DNA of 64,000 bases from contig NOWV01000062.1 of the NCBI GenBank assembly GCA_003344405.1, positions 124,001 to 188,000 on the forward strand, in the 5' to 3' direction. Both the position numbers and the translations under genes were made by a program. Position 1 is the first letter of the stretch; each line of letters begins with the position of its first letter. Positions 40,381 to 51,123 of this stretch are shown piece by piece. The notes below the pieces were generated by a model. That model searched no databases. It worked only from the letters and a program-made list of their open reading frames with translations, and was not told the DNA's origin. The stretch is from Trichoplax sp. H2 (lineage: Eukaryota; Placozoa; Uniplacotomia; Trichoplacea).

Positions 40381-40688
40381 AATTAAAGGATAAAATAAAA
40401 TTATACCCGCATTATAACAGTAAGAGATCGAGCAATTAGTCTATTTTGGATGATCTGTATTAAGATCAAATTACGCATACACTAATATGGATGCACGAAT
40501 AGTAGTAACAACTAATTTTGGCCATCATTGACTTAAAGATAATACAAGTATAAACATATTATAACAGCAAGAAATTGAATAATTAGTCTATTTTAGATAG
40601 CTAGTATCAAATTTGACGAATATGCTTTTCGCTTATGCTTGAGTTTTAACTCCAATTTTTCATTTATTTGATGAAAATCAACGTGTCT

Positions 40689-41027
40689 TTATTTTCTTGC
40701 TTCCCGGACAATTTTTATCACTTCTTCCGCTGTTTCTGCTCCTAGCTCAGTAAACTCACTAACATCTTTGACACGAACTTTCAATTCACCAAAAATCCTC
40801 GATCTACTGGGATACTTCTAAATTCCACAGCTGATATACGCGTATACCGAAAATACACGTAAAATCCCAGATAATTACTGTCCAGTTACATCACTCCATT
40901 ACTTTTTTACTGGATTAGTTTCTTCATTCTCAATTGCAACTGGAATATTATATGATTTGATAAGATCGGAATAATTGTGATAAAGAACTGATAATTTAGT
41001 TTTATTGCTATATCGGGATAACAGCGA
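40689..41027 (-). pseudogene. Decayed 3' end of the TPR gene with an orphan terminal exon
   Basis: Past the stop of the TPR gene the minus strand still holds repeat-derived DNA. About 20-45 bases after unit 28 breaks off, another frame gives LDRCYPDIA (intact units: LDHNHPDIA). Further on, the original frame gives LSVLYHNYSDLIKSYN (intact: LSVLGHNHPDVAVSYN). This frame continues to ENEETNP and a donor-like CCA|GTAAAA at 40909-40911. After a possible 93-base intron, a TTTAG acceptor opens a 42-codon frame at 40689-40817 with biased, coding-like composition (GELKVRVKDVSEFTELGAE) ending in a stop. I infer that the ancestral gene ran through these parts and that a small insertion put the present stop in unit 28. 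The orphan exon matches no family I recognise. Confidence 0.5.
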
Positions 41028-44000
41028 TCAAGGATTTGATAGCTGAATTTTGAATGACTTCTCATACATAGAAATAGCCTCTTCATGCTTGCCTTGTTTA
41101 TCATACGCATTTCCTAGATTGTTATATGATCGAGCAACATCGGGATGATTATGACCTAAGACAGACGATGTAATTTTGAGTGACTTTTCATACATAGAAA
41201 TAGCCTCTTCATGCTTGCCTTGATTAGAATATACAGCTCCTATGTTGTTATATGATACGGCAACATGGGGATGATTATGATCTAAGACTGACAATGTAAT
41301 TTTGAGCGACTTCTCATACATAGAAATAGCTTCTTCATGCTTGCCTTGATCTAAATATACAGCTCCCATATTGTTATATAATGCGGCAACATCAGGATGA
41401 TTATGATCTAAGACTGATAATGTAATTTTGAGTGACTTCTCATACATAGAAATAGCTTCTTCAAGCTTGCCTTGATGTCTATGCGCATTTCCTAGATTGT
41501 TATATGATCCGGCAATATCGGGATGATTATGATCTAAGACTGACAATCGAATTTTGAGTGACTTCTCATACATAGAAATAGCCTCTTCATACTTGCCTTG
41601 ATTAGAATATACAGCTCCCATGTTGTTATATGATGCAGCAATATCAGGATGATTATGACCTAAGACTGACAATGTAATTTTGAGTGACTTCTCATACATA
41701 GAAATAGCTTCTTCATGCTTGCCTTGATGTCTATATGCATTTCCTAGATTGTTATATGATCCGGCAACATCAGGATGATTATGACCTAATACTGCCAATC
41801 TAATTTTGAGTGACTTCTCATACATAGAAATAGCCTCTTCATGCTTGCCATGATCTAAATACGCATTTCCTAGGTTGTTATACGATGCAGCAACATGGGG
41901 ATGATTATGACCTAAGACTGACAATGTAATTTTGAGCGACTTCTCATACATAGAAATAGCTTCTTCATGCTTGCCTTGATGTCTATATACCTCTCCCATG
42001 TTATTATATGACGCGGCAACATCGGGATGATTATGACCTAAGACTGACAGTCTAATTTTGAGTGACTTCTTCTTCATAGAAATAGCCTCTTCATGCTTGC
42101 CTTGATTAGAATATACAGTTCCCATGTTGTTATATGATCCGGCAACATCAGGATGATTATGACCTAAGACTGACAATCTAATTTTGAGTGACTTCTCATG
42201 CATAGAAATAGCCTCTTCATGCTTGCCTTGATCTAAATATACAGCTCCCATATTGTTATATAATACGGCAACATCGGGATGATTATGACCTAACACTGAC
42301 AATCTAATTTTGAGCGACTTTTCATACATAGAAATAGCCTCTTCACGCTGGCCTTGATGTCTATATGCCTCTCCCATGTTGTTATATGACGCGGCAATAT
42401 CGGGATGATTATGATCTAAGACTGACAATCGAATTTTGAGTGACTTCTCATACATAGAAATAGCCTCTTCATACTTGCCTTGATTAGAGTACGCATTTCC
42501 TAGATTGTTATATGATCCGGCAACATCGGGATGATTATGGCCTAAGACTGACAATGTAATTTTGAGTGACTTCTCATACATAGAAATAGCTTCTTCATGC
42601 TTGCCTTGATGTCTATACGCATTTCCTAGATTGTTATATGATCCGGCAATATCGGGATGATTATGACCCAAGACTGACAATGTAATTTTGAGTGACTTCT
42701 CATACATAGAAATAGCCTCTTCATGCTTGCCTTGATATCTATATGCCTCTCCCATGTTGTTATATGACGCGGCAACATCGGGATGATTATGTCCTAAGAC
42801 TGACAATGTAATTTTGAGCGACTTCTCATACATAGAAATAGCCTCTTCATACTTGCCTTGATCTAAATATACAGCTCCCATATTGTTATATAATACGGCA
42901 ACATCGGGATGATTATGACCTAATACTGCCAATCTAATTTTGAGTGACTTCTCATACATAGAAATAGCCTCTTCATACTTGCCTTGATTAAAATACGCAT
43001 TTCCTAGATTGTTATATGATGCGGCAACATCGGGATGATTATGACCTAAGACTGACAATGTAATTTTGAGCGACTTCTCATACATAGAAATAGCTTCTTC
43101 AAGCTTGCCTTGATGTCTATATACCTCTCCCATGTTGTTATATGACGCGGCAACATCGGGATGATTATGACCTAAGACTGACAATCTGATTTTGAGTGAC
43201 TTCTTATTCATAGAAATAGCCTCTTCATACTTGCCTTGATTAGAATATACAGCTCCCATGTTGCTATATGATCCGGCAACATCGGGATGATTATGACCTA
43301 AGACTGGCAATGTAATTTTGAGTGACTTTTCGTACATAGAAATAGCTTCTTCATGCTTGCTTTGATGTCTATACGCATTTCCTAGATTATTATAGGACAT
43401 GGCAACATCTGGATGATTATGACCTAAGACCGACAATCTAATTTTGAGTGACTGCTCATACATAGAAATAGCTTCTTCATGCTTGCCTTGATGTCTATAT
43501 GCCTCTCCCATGTTGTTATATGATACAGCAATATGGGGATGATTATGATCTAAGACTGACAATCTAATTTTGAGTGACTTCTCATACATAGAAATAGCCT
43601 CTTCATACTTGCCTTGATCTAAATAGGCATTTCCCAGATTGTTATATGATACGGTAATATCGGGATGATTATGACCTAAGACTGACAGTTTAATTTTGAG
43701 TGACTTCTCATACATAGAAATAGCCTCCTCATGCTTGCCTTGATTAGAATATACAGCTCCCATGTTATTATATGATACCGCAACATCGGGATGATTATGA
43801 CCTAAGACTGATATTATAATTTCGAGTGACTTCTTATACATAGAAATAGCTTCTTCATGCTTGCTTTGATCTAAATATACAGTTCCCAAGTTGTTATATG
43901 ATACGGCAGCATTAGGATGATTATGACCAAAGACTGACAATCTAATTTTGAGCGACTTCTTATACATAGAAATAGCCTCTTCATACTTGCCTTGATTAGA

Positions 44001-44819
44001 ATATACAGCTCCTATGTTGTTATATGATACGGCAACATCAGGATGATTATGGCCAAAGATTGACAATGTAATTTTGAGCGACTTCTCATACATAGAAATA
44101 GCTTCTTCATGCTTGCCTTGATCTGAATATACAGCTCCCATGTTGTTATATGACGCGGCAACATCAGGATGATTATGACCTAAGACTGACAATCTAATTT
44201 TGAGCGACTTCTCATACATAGAAATAGCCTTTTCACGCTTGCCTTGATGTCTATATGCCTCTCCCATGTTGTTATATGATGCGGCAACATCGGGATGATT
44301 ATGACCTAAGACTGGCAATGAAATTTTGAGCGACTTCTCATACATAGATATAGCCTCTTCATACTTGCCTTGATTAGAATATACAGCTCCCATGTTGTTA
44401 TATGACGCGGCAGCATCGGGATGATTATGACCTAAGACTGACAATGTAATTTTGAGTAATTTTTTAAACATGCATTCAGCCTCTTTATAATTACCCTGGC
44501 TATAGTAAACGATTCCTATCTTTTGGTATGAATTAGCAATACTCAGATTATATTCATCTCCATATCTTAATTTTATATTAACTGATTTCATATAACAATT
44601 TAATGCCCCATTCCAATCTCCTTCTTCTTGCTTAATGTCACCATATCTATATAAACTTTCCGCAATCATCATTTCATCTTTTAGCTTCTCAGCTATTTCT
44701 TGCGCTTTATCTGTTAATTGTTTGGCCTTCATACGTTCACTTTGCTGTAAATATATGCCACTAAGAAGCAGGCAGACATGATATTGAAGTCGATCAAGAT
44801 CGATAGTACTTGTAGACAT
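41028..44819 (-). CDS. Intronless tetratricopeptide-repeat protein (kinesin light chain/NPHP3-like repeats)
   Basis: A single open frame of 1263 residues. Residues 1-96 are a helical N-terminal region with two degenerate TPR-like helices (around SLYRYGDIKQEEGDWNGAL). From residue 97 (base 44531) there are 28 tandem units of 42 residues (126 bases), the last cut short by the stop. The unit runs SYNNMGAVYSNQGKYEEAIS then MYEKSLKI, LSVLGHNHPDVA; 42-residue TPRs with HP-D are typical of kinesin light chain and nephrocystin-3 families. Such solenoids bind partner proteins. No kinesin light chain coiled coil, NACHT or other domain is visible, so partner and role are unknown. Being intronless among genes with 8-24 exons, it differs sharply from its neighbours. 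The start is the first ATG in frame; an upstream exon cannot be excluded. The 3' end looks truncated. Confidence 0.9.
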   Translation of the reverse strand: MSTSTIDLDRLQYHVCLLLSGIYLQQSERMKAKQLTDKAQEIAEKLKDEMMIAESLYRYGDIKQEEGDWNGALNCYMKSVNIKLRYGDEYNLSIANSYQKIGIVYYSQGNYKEAECMFKKLLKITLSVLGHNHPDAAASYNNMGAVYSNQGKYEEAISMYEKSLKISLPVLGHNHPDVAASYNNMGEAYRHQGKREKAISMYEKSLKIRLSVLGHNHPDVAASYNNMGAVYSDQGKHEEAISMYEKSLKITLSIFGHNHPDVAVSYNNIGAVYSNQGKYEEAISMYKKSLKIRLSVFGHNHPNAAVSYNNLGTVYLDQSKHEEAISMYKKSLEIIISVLGHNHPDVAVSYNNMGAVYSNQGKHEEAISMYEKSLKIKLSVLGHNHPDITVSYNNLGNAYLDQGKYEEAISMYEKSLKIRLSVLDHNHPHIAVSYNNMGEAYRHQGKHEEAISMYEQSLKIRLSVLGHNHPDVAMSYNNLGNAYRHQSKHEEAISMYEKSLKITLPVLGHNHPDVAGSYSNMGAVYSNQGKYEEAISMNKKSLKIRLSVLGHNHPDVAASYNNMGEVYRHQGKLEEAISMYEKSLKITLSVLGHNHPDVAASYNNLGNAYFNQGKYEEAISMYEKSLKIRLAVLGHNHPDVAVLYNNMGAVYLDQGKYEEAISMYEKSLKITLSVLGHNHPDVAASYNNMGEAYRYQGKHEEAISMYEKSLKITLSVLGHNHPDIAGSYNNLGNAYRHQGKHEEAISMYEKSLKITLSVLGHNHPDVAGSYNNLGNAYSNQGKYEEAISMYEKSLKIRLSVLDHNHPDIAASYNNMGEAYRHQGQREEAISMYEKSLKIRLSVLGHNHPDVAVLYNNMGAVYLDQGKHEEAISMHEKSLKIRLSVLGHNHPDVAGSYNNMGTVYSNQGKHEEAISMKKKSLKIRLSVLGHNHPDVAASYNNMGEVYRHQGKHEEAISMYEKSLKITLSVLGHNHPHVAASYNNLGNAYLDHGKHEEAISMYEKSLKIRLAVLGHNHPDVAGSYNNLGNAYRHQGKHEEAISMYEKSLKITLSVLGHNHPDIAASYNNMGAVYSNQGKYEEAISMYEKSLKIRLSVLDHNHPDIAGSYNNLGNAHRHQGKLEEAISMYEKSLKITLSVLDHNHPDVAALYNNMGAVYLDQGKHEEAISMYEKSLKITLSVLDHNHPHVAVSYNNIGAVYSNQGKHEEAISMYEKSLKITSSVLGHNHPDVARSYNNLGNAYDKQGKHEEAISMYEKSFKIQLSNP
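41031..44531 (-). repeat. Tandem array of 28 units of 126 bp inside the TPR gene
   Basis: The units are in one reading frame and differ by a small set of alternative blocks: MGAVYSNQ, MGEAYRHQ, LGNAYRHQ, MGAVYLDQ at one end and GHNHPDVA or DHNHPDIA at the other. Units 11-13 (about 42894-43271) and 20-22 (about 41760-42137) share the same rare variants in the same order (NKKS/KKKS, MGEVYRHQ, IRLAVLG). Confidence 0.93.
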
Positions 44820-45564
44820 CGCTTGAATTGAAAGAAAACTCGCGTATCGTAAAATACCACCAGATTAAGATTACCAGATAGATGGTATATGGCTTCTTTT
44901 ACATATAAAGAGTTTACTCCTGGTAATTGAAGGATATATAATCAATTCAAAAATCTGATGAAAATTAAGTAGGTTCGATATCAGGCAATCTATATTAAGT
45001 GAGCTTACTATACAATTTAACCTTGTAACTGATTATTAGAGTAAAACGAAAATTGATTTAATTATTGCATGTAACTTCCTTTACAGTAAAAGTTTCAAAT
45101 TTATTCATCACTTAAGACTTCATTTTTCTTATAATATTCTACCGTAATGTTGCAATAACAGTTTTTGGGCGTCAACGAATAAAAGTTACTGTACTTAGAA
45201 CCGCATGTGGTGTAATGCTGTCTGTCATGAATAATCATTAAAGTACAGTGTCTGATAATAATAACAGTTATATAGACTAGCTGAAACCTATGAAAGTTCC
45301 ACTGCTGTTCGCAGCTGGAAATCCCATAACGGCAACTTAGACAGTAGCTTGGAGACGAGTCTAGTATAAGAATACTGTACAATGTACACATACAGTACTG
45401 TAGAAAATATGCAAATCATCTTCGCCATATATGTAGTAATTCGGTCGATGTGGTCGGTCGGTTAAAGGTTAAATGTATACAAACCGCAGGGACTACTTGA
45501 TACTTTTTCTAATACATATTAGACATACTATCAAATAGTATTGCCATGAGCAAGTTATTGTATG

Positions 45565-45640
45565 TACCTTACAGTTATTGCTAACAATAACACTACTGGA
45601 TATATTTATTTTAGCCGATGAGATGTTATTTCTTGTTAGC
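45565..45640 (+). repeat. Short dispersed repeat, copy 2
   Basis: Matches about 40310-40380 in order: CAGTTATTG, ACACTACTGGATAT, then GAGATGTTATTTCTTGTTAG. Confidence 0.55.
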
Positions 45641-46529
45641 CCATCATTGCAGGTAAAAAAATGTCTAGTAACTAGTACCATGCCCGTTCGATGAACGGGG
45701 AAGATTACGCCTATATAATTTCAGTAAATGTGCTTTGCTTATGAAAGAGTTGCCCTCAGCGCATACAATTTACATAACGTATCGAGTTCATTAATTATTC
45801 ACTATTATTTCAAGGTAAATATAAGTAAGAGTAAATATATATTGAAGCTGTGAAACGTAGATTTTTATCAATTCCTTTCAATTTTTGAAACGTAAGTGTG
45901 CGAACAACGGCTATATCACTTTTAACTACAGATTTTAAAGTTAAAGTGGGATTGGGCAGAGAGTTACAGTCTAGACTGACCTGATGAGAGTCCTATGATA
46001 TAAATCTCCCCCAAATTTACTCCTTTCTGAAACTCTTAATACACACAGTAATTAATCATATAAAACTGTATATGTTAGTACAGTATAATTCACTATTAAT
46101 GTGCCCTTTCTGCATTGAGTATGGACCTGATAGAAGCAGCGACTCATTAAAAGAGTATAGTATAGCATACTATACATGTATACTGAATAAAATATGTAAT
46201 ATAAACGACATAAATGCTCCGTTTTTCACTTGCTTAGCATGTTTTTTATATGCTTATTCTGTATGAAATTAATGGCGCAGTATCTGACATTTAAAATATT
46301 TATCATGTTGAAACATGCAAAGCACGGAGAAAACATGTAAAACGAAGCAAAAATGGAATAAAGCGACGTACTTGTTTTCTGTTCTCCTTATTCTTATATC
46401 TGATAAGACGCTATACAGTACAGTATTATTAGCTTTCTACATACTGTATAATATCATTTTCTATACCGATTTACAGTTCGTTACTTTGTATAACGAAGCG
46501 TAAATCGGCTATGTAGAAAGGAGCATAGT

Positions 46530-46565
46530 TACCAAAAAACAAGAAATAACATCTCATTGGTGAGT
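46530..46565 (-). repeat. Short dispersed repeat, copy 3 (inverted core)
   Basis: CAAGAAATAACATCTCATTG is the reverse complement of the core CAATGAGATGTTATTTCTTG seen at about 40340-40360. Confidence 0.5.
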
Positions 46566-47401
46566 ATAGTTACCAAGAAGCAAGAAATATTTATGCATGC
46601 AGTTTATATGTCAATGATTCCCTATTATATATTATTTATTTTTACTAACTACACCCTATCCTTCGAAAGTATGCCGAAACAATCCAAAATGACCAATTCG
46701 TATTATAAATTTTTATTTATCTCATATTAAGTATCGTTATAGTACAATATGTCATCTGAGTTAATTATTTTGCCGATCAGTTAATGAGTCAATTTTCTCT
46801 TGACTTTATAAATTAGAGAAATTCGACGCTTTCGAAATTTACAAAATGAATTATGATGACATATAAGTATCACAGTGTAAGGCAATAATACAAATTACAT
46901 CAATTTTTATAGTATAAATACAAGTATTGATACATTCTCAATGTATTACATCAGTATTATATTGATACTGATTTTGATAAATGAAGTGGACTAATAATTT
47001 TACCAGTTGCCAACATCTTAATAATTTGCATAAAATCAATTGTATAATTAAAATTATTACTGAAATCTCGTATACGATACCATGGTATCCAAAAGATATT
47101 CCATCCAATATTCTTATTCTATTTTAACAAAATGACCATACTTATATACGAAAAGAATAAATTTATTGATAGTTGCTCTAATATACTATACAGAACACAA
47201 CATCATTAGAAGTACTGCGGGAATCGAATATAGCTTACTTTCAAAAAGAAACATTGCGCTTCTATTTCATTTCTAAATTTAAATATCGAAATAATAAATG
47301 GAATATTAGATTGTTAAAGTGACAATGTAATCGATTAGTCAAAGCTTAAAAATTAAAACAGTAAACTTTCTAAATAAATAGCACATAAAACTATACAGTT
47401 A

Positions 47402-50400
47402 TCATAATTCTAACCCGGGAGTGAACGTATGCCTAAAATTCGTTACGCTACCAGTGTCGAAAAAGGTACGAATGTTGTACTTTTGAAATTCGATCCCATC
47501 TATGTTAAGTAAATTAAAAATAAGAAATCCTACCAGCCTATTGTAAAATTTGCAAGAATCGTAAAAGAACCTATCAACTCTCCATAATTTCCTACCTGAT
47601 AAACAATTAGGGTTAAGAATCTTTAGAAATAATACATAAAGTAGAAGATGGTCAATGATCCATAAAAACCCGTTTAAACAGCAGTAAAGGCTCATGATCG
47701 ACAAGCGAAGCTAATACAAATAAAGACAATATTATCGTGATGACATATTTGAGAAATTATAGATGTAGCGTAAGTATTATTTTTGATATACTCGTAGGAA
47801 TTACCAAATGATAGTTGGCAGAATGGCTATGATTAGCACTATAATTTGATTGTACTTACGGTGGTAAAGACGATGTAGAACACTAATGTCGTAGGCAAAA
47901 GAAAGACAAGGATGGTAAATAGTAATGTGCCTAGAAATAACTAATGAGGAGGCCAATTTAATGTCCTGTGAATACTTATTCAATAATTAGAGATGATAAA
48001 TATCTAGGTTTACGGTGACTAGATATAATTTGTGTTTGTAAGTACTTTTGTAACAACAAGAGACTAAATTACTTACATATTTATTTTAAAGATTACACTT
48101 ATTGTCGTATCGATTACTACCGTGAATAGTGGTCAAAGCTTGACATAAAAACAACAGCGAAATCGCATTAAATTACCTGATCAATATCATACGTATAAGA
48201 ATCCATTCGGTTTTTTAATACATTCCATTTCTTGCCTAGAATACGAAAAAGAATATTAATTTAATGCTACCCTATCAGGCATACCATCAATCATCGATAT
48301 GGGTTAGGTAAATCTTTTACCTCGACATAAATGGTATAATGAGGATATACTAAATATTTGCAAGCTGTAGATTCTAGTTGATATAAAGCAAGAAGAATAT
48401 ATATTTTAAATCATATATTTTGAATGAGATTCTTGATTACTAATGCTAAAAATGAAATAGTTGACGAGATATACCTAGCAGCGTATATGTAAAAACAATA
48501 CATATGAAAAGTTAACAAAGATAATGCGTCGGCAAGTAAAGCAATGAACAAGGAAATTCCAAGAAATGACGAAGAGAACAAGACTATGATTATCGCATTC
48601 AGATATCCCCTCATGAATTGCAAATAGCCTAAAATGAGTTAAATGTAAGATAATATAGGTTCAAAACAAGACCTTAAAAGAGAATCATACTTAAAATAGA
48701 ATACTGTAATGTCTCTGATGCTTGCTTTAACAGCAGACAAGCACCTCAAAAATTGCGTAATCTTAAGGTTAATTGGTATGATCACGTAAAATCACTTACC
48801 ATTCCAAACATAAATATGATATAAAAAGAAATTTGCTAGAAATTCACTCAAAGGCTTATTGAGTTTCAATCCCACCGGGGCACCCATCAACCAATTTAAA
48901 AGTTTTGTTAACGAATTGACAGTAACCTATATGTAATAATTGAAATAATCATAATCGTAGATTCTTCCTGATCAGCAATTCGATTACGCCCAGTATACTT
49001 TAACATTAATTGGGTACGTTTAGAAGAATTATTAAACGCGGTAATCATGATGTATTGGTATTTTTAATATATAATCATCGATTATTGCTATTTCTGAATT
49101 CAGGCTTGCTCATACTACCTGTGTTAGATTCATAAAATGAGCTGAAATTTTTTCCACTAAATCGTATGAAAAGAATAAATAAAAGAAAGCCAAGCCTAGT
49201 AGGATATCCAGCATTAACGTTATAGCATAATTACAGAATCTGAAATGAAAGATAAACTTGAGTGGTTAATCATAAAGAAATCCCGATTGTGCCAGCATAG
49301 TAAAATAATCGCCTAAAATATCGATTCTTGCTAAAATAATTGTTATATAATCTACTGGCTTCGAAGTTACTCTAATACAAGTTCTGAATGCAAACGATAT
49401 GCTGCCGTTATACATTGAAACTTGTTAAACGTGATATTATAATATATAACCGAACATAAGAACAATAGTTCTACAAGCATTTAAGATTAATTATTATCGA
49501 CATTGAAGTTGGAAAATCTCATAATTTTTTTAATCTGCTATAAGAAGCCAAGACTAGGTAAAAGAGTCAAATAATTCAGTGATAGGAGTTTATAGCTTAT
49601 TAATAGTATGACTAACAAAAATGGCATCAGATTTGTAATATACAGCAATACAAGATACTGTACATAGCAGTTAATTTTGCTACAAAATACAACCAATCCC
49701 ACTCGATTAAACCTACATCATTTTTTGAACAGATTTGACTTGTGATACCCGATAATCGTTGGTAAACTGCTGTCTTGAATGATAGAGATGTTTAAACTCC
49801 TTCACTCTTTTGATAATACGATAAACTAGAAAATAGGGAAAAATTAAAGCTGTATCTAATTCTATAAGTTGCAACACTTTTACAGGTATTTATCTTTCAG
49901 TAGAAAATTTCAGTTATATCTCACACATAAATAACCAACCGTTACCAAATGTACTTGATTAAATGAAGCAGTCAAGGAAACTAGACTATCTCTACTCTGA
50001 GGTGCCCAATCATTTCACTATATTTTTATTCCCCCAGTATTCATGATCATCAGTTACTCTATACTGTACATGCAGAATATTTAATATAACGTACTAGTAG
50101 ATATTGGCAGTTTTAAATTAAAGCATCGAGTTGTAGGATATCATGTAGGTATTCAATATATGGGCTCCTGCTTTACGTATTACTGGAAAGTATTTACGAG
50201 TATATCATGTCAATAGAAACATTATAGATGTACCTGTGCTAGAACAGCATGCAATTTGGTTGACCGTAAGACCTCGAAAGTACGATCTAATATCAAAGAG
50301 ATCATGTAGATCTTGTTAGCTTAGCTCATAGAATGAGTCAATTTATTTATTAAAACAACGAGCATTAGGCGATAACTAGAGATATTCTATTAGTAATTGC

Positions 50401-51123
50401 CTGACTTTACCTAAATGTTTGCAAAGGCGATTGTAGATACTTGCATAACGGTAAGGTTATCGTCCGAAATTTAAGATAGATGTAGCTGACAAGATGTAGG
50501 AACCAAGTTAGAAATAGGAAGTCCGCTATATGAAACAACTGATTTTTTGTTGGAATAGGAGCACGATTAAACGAAAGATTTTGTGTCATACTAATATATT
50601 GAAGACAGCTCTCCAATTCCGAAGGACAATGCTCAGATGCACAGTGGTGATTAATATCACTTGCTTCCATGACAACTTGATGTAGCGATCGATTGGACAT
50701 AAATGTTCCTTTTCCATTTTGTTGGTATACAATCAATAAGAAGGATAACTGGCTATGATGATGCCATTGAACATAACAATATCGAGATTTCCACGAAACC
50801 TGTATAAGAATCCATTGACGATGACGTCTGAATTGGCGCGTAATATTAGGTTGATCTTCTTCATCTTGATTGTAGATATAACCTAATACAACTGGAGTTT
50901 GCTGCGTCGACGATGGATCGAGCTTGGACGATGTAGCATCACTAAATTGACGATCGTACGATCGATGCACCGATGAAATACAAATAGTCTTAGAATTCAC
51001 CGTAAAGCCAAGTAAATAACCACTCGAGCAATTACAATATTGTTGGGGAAAGAATACCTTCAAGCAAGAATTGCTGATGCCATCATCATTACTCTGTCTT
51101 GAACTTGTTGTAGCTGTAGACAT
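47402..51123 (-). CDS. PIGQ: Phosphatidylinositol N-acetylglucosaminyltransferase subunit Q (GPI1 homolog)
   Basis: Exons in coding order: 50411-51123, 49717-49806 (its 5' edge may instead be 49825), 49119-49239, 48800-48926, 48475-48628, 48321-48373, 48177-48235, 47860-47940, 47596-47710, 47402-47499. About 536 residues. PIGQ is a multi-helix ER membrane subunit that stabilises the complex adding GlcNAc to phosphatidylinositol, the first step of GPI-anchor synthesis. Family landmarks: [12 protein letters not shown] near the start, [20 protein letters not shown] then [49 protein letters not shown], and [18 protein letters not shown]. The tail [10 protein letters not shown] matches the GVKFRV region of the family. 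The start at 51123 is chosen because the conserved N-terminal motif follows soon after. All junctions keep phase except the exon 1-2 junction, where two acceptors compete. Confidence 0.92.

Larger units (their letters stand above)
39550..40688. other. Intergenic region between the ABCA gene and the TPR gene remnant
   Basis: Region between convergent genes. It holds the ABCA 3' end, a local repetition of TTAGCCGG(A/T)TA(C/T)TATGCATA near 40083-40125, and one copy (about 40310-40380) of a short dispersed repeat containing GAGATGTTATTTCTTGTTA. Confidence 0.5.
44820..47401. other. Intergenic region between the TPR gene and PIGQ
   Basis: About 2.6 kb without a recognised gene. It should contain the TPR gene promoter. 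Two pieces of a short dispersed repeat lie at about 45565-45640 (direct) and 46530-46565 (inverted). Short frames near 45101-45391 and 46072-46266 show no motif. Confidence 0.5.
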
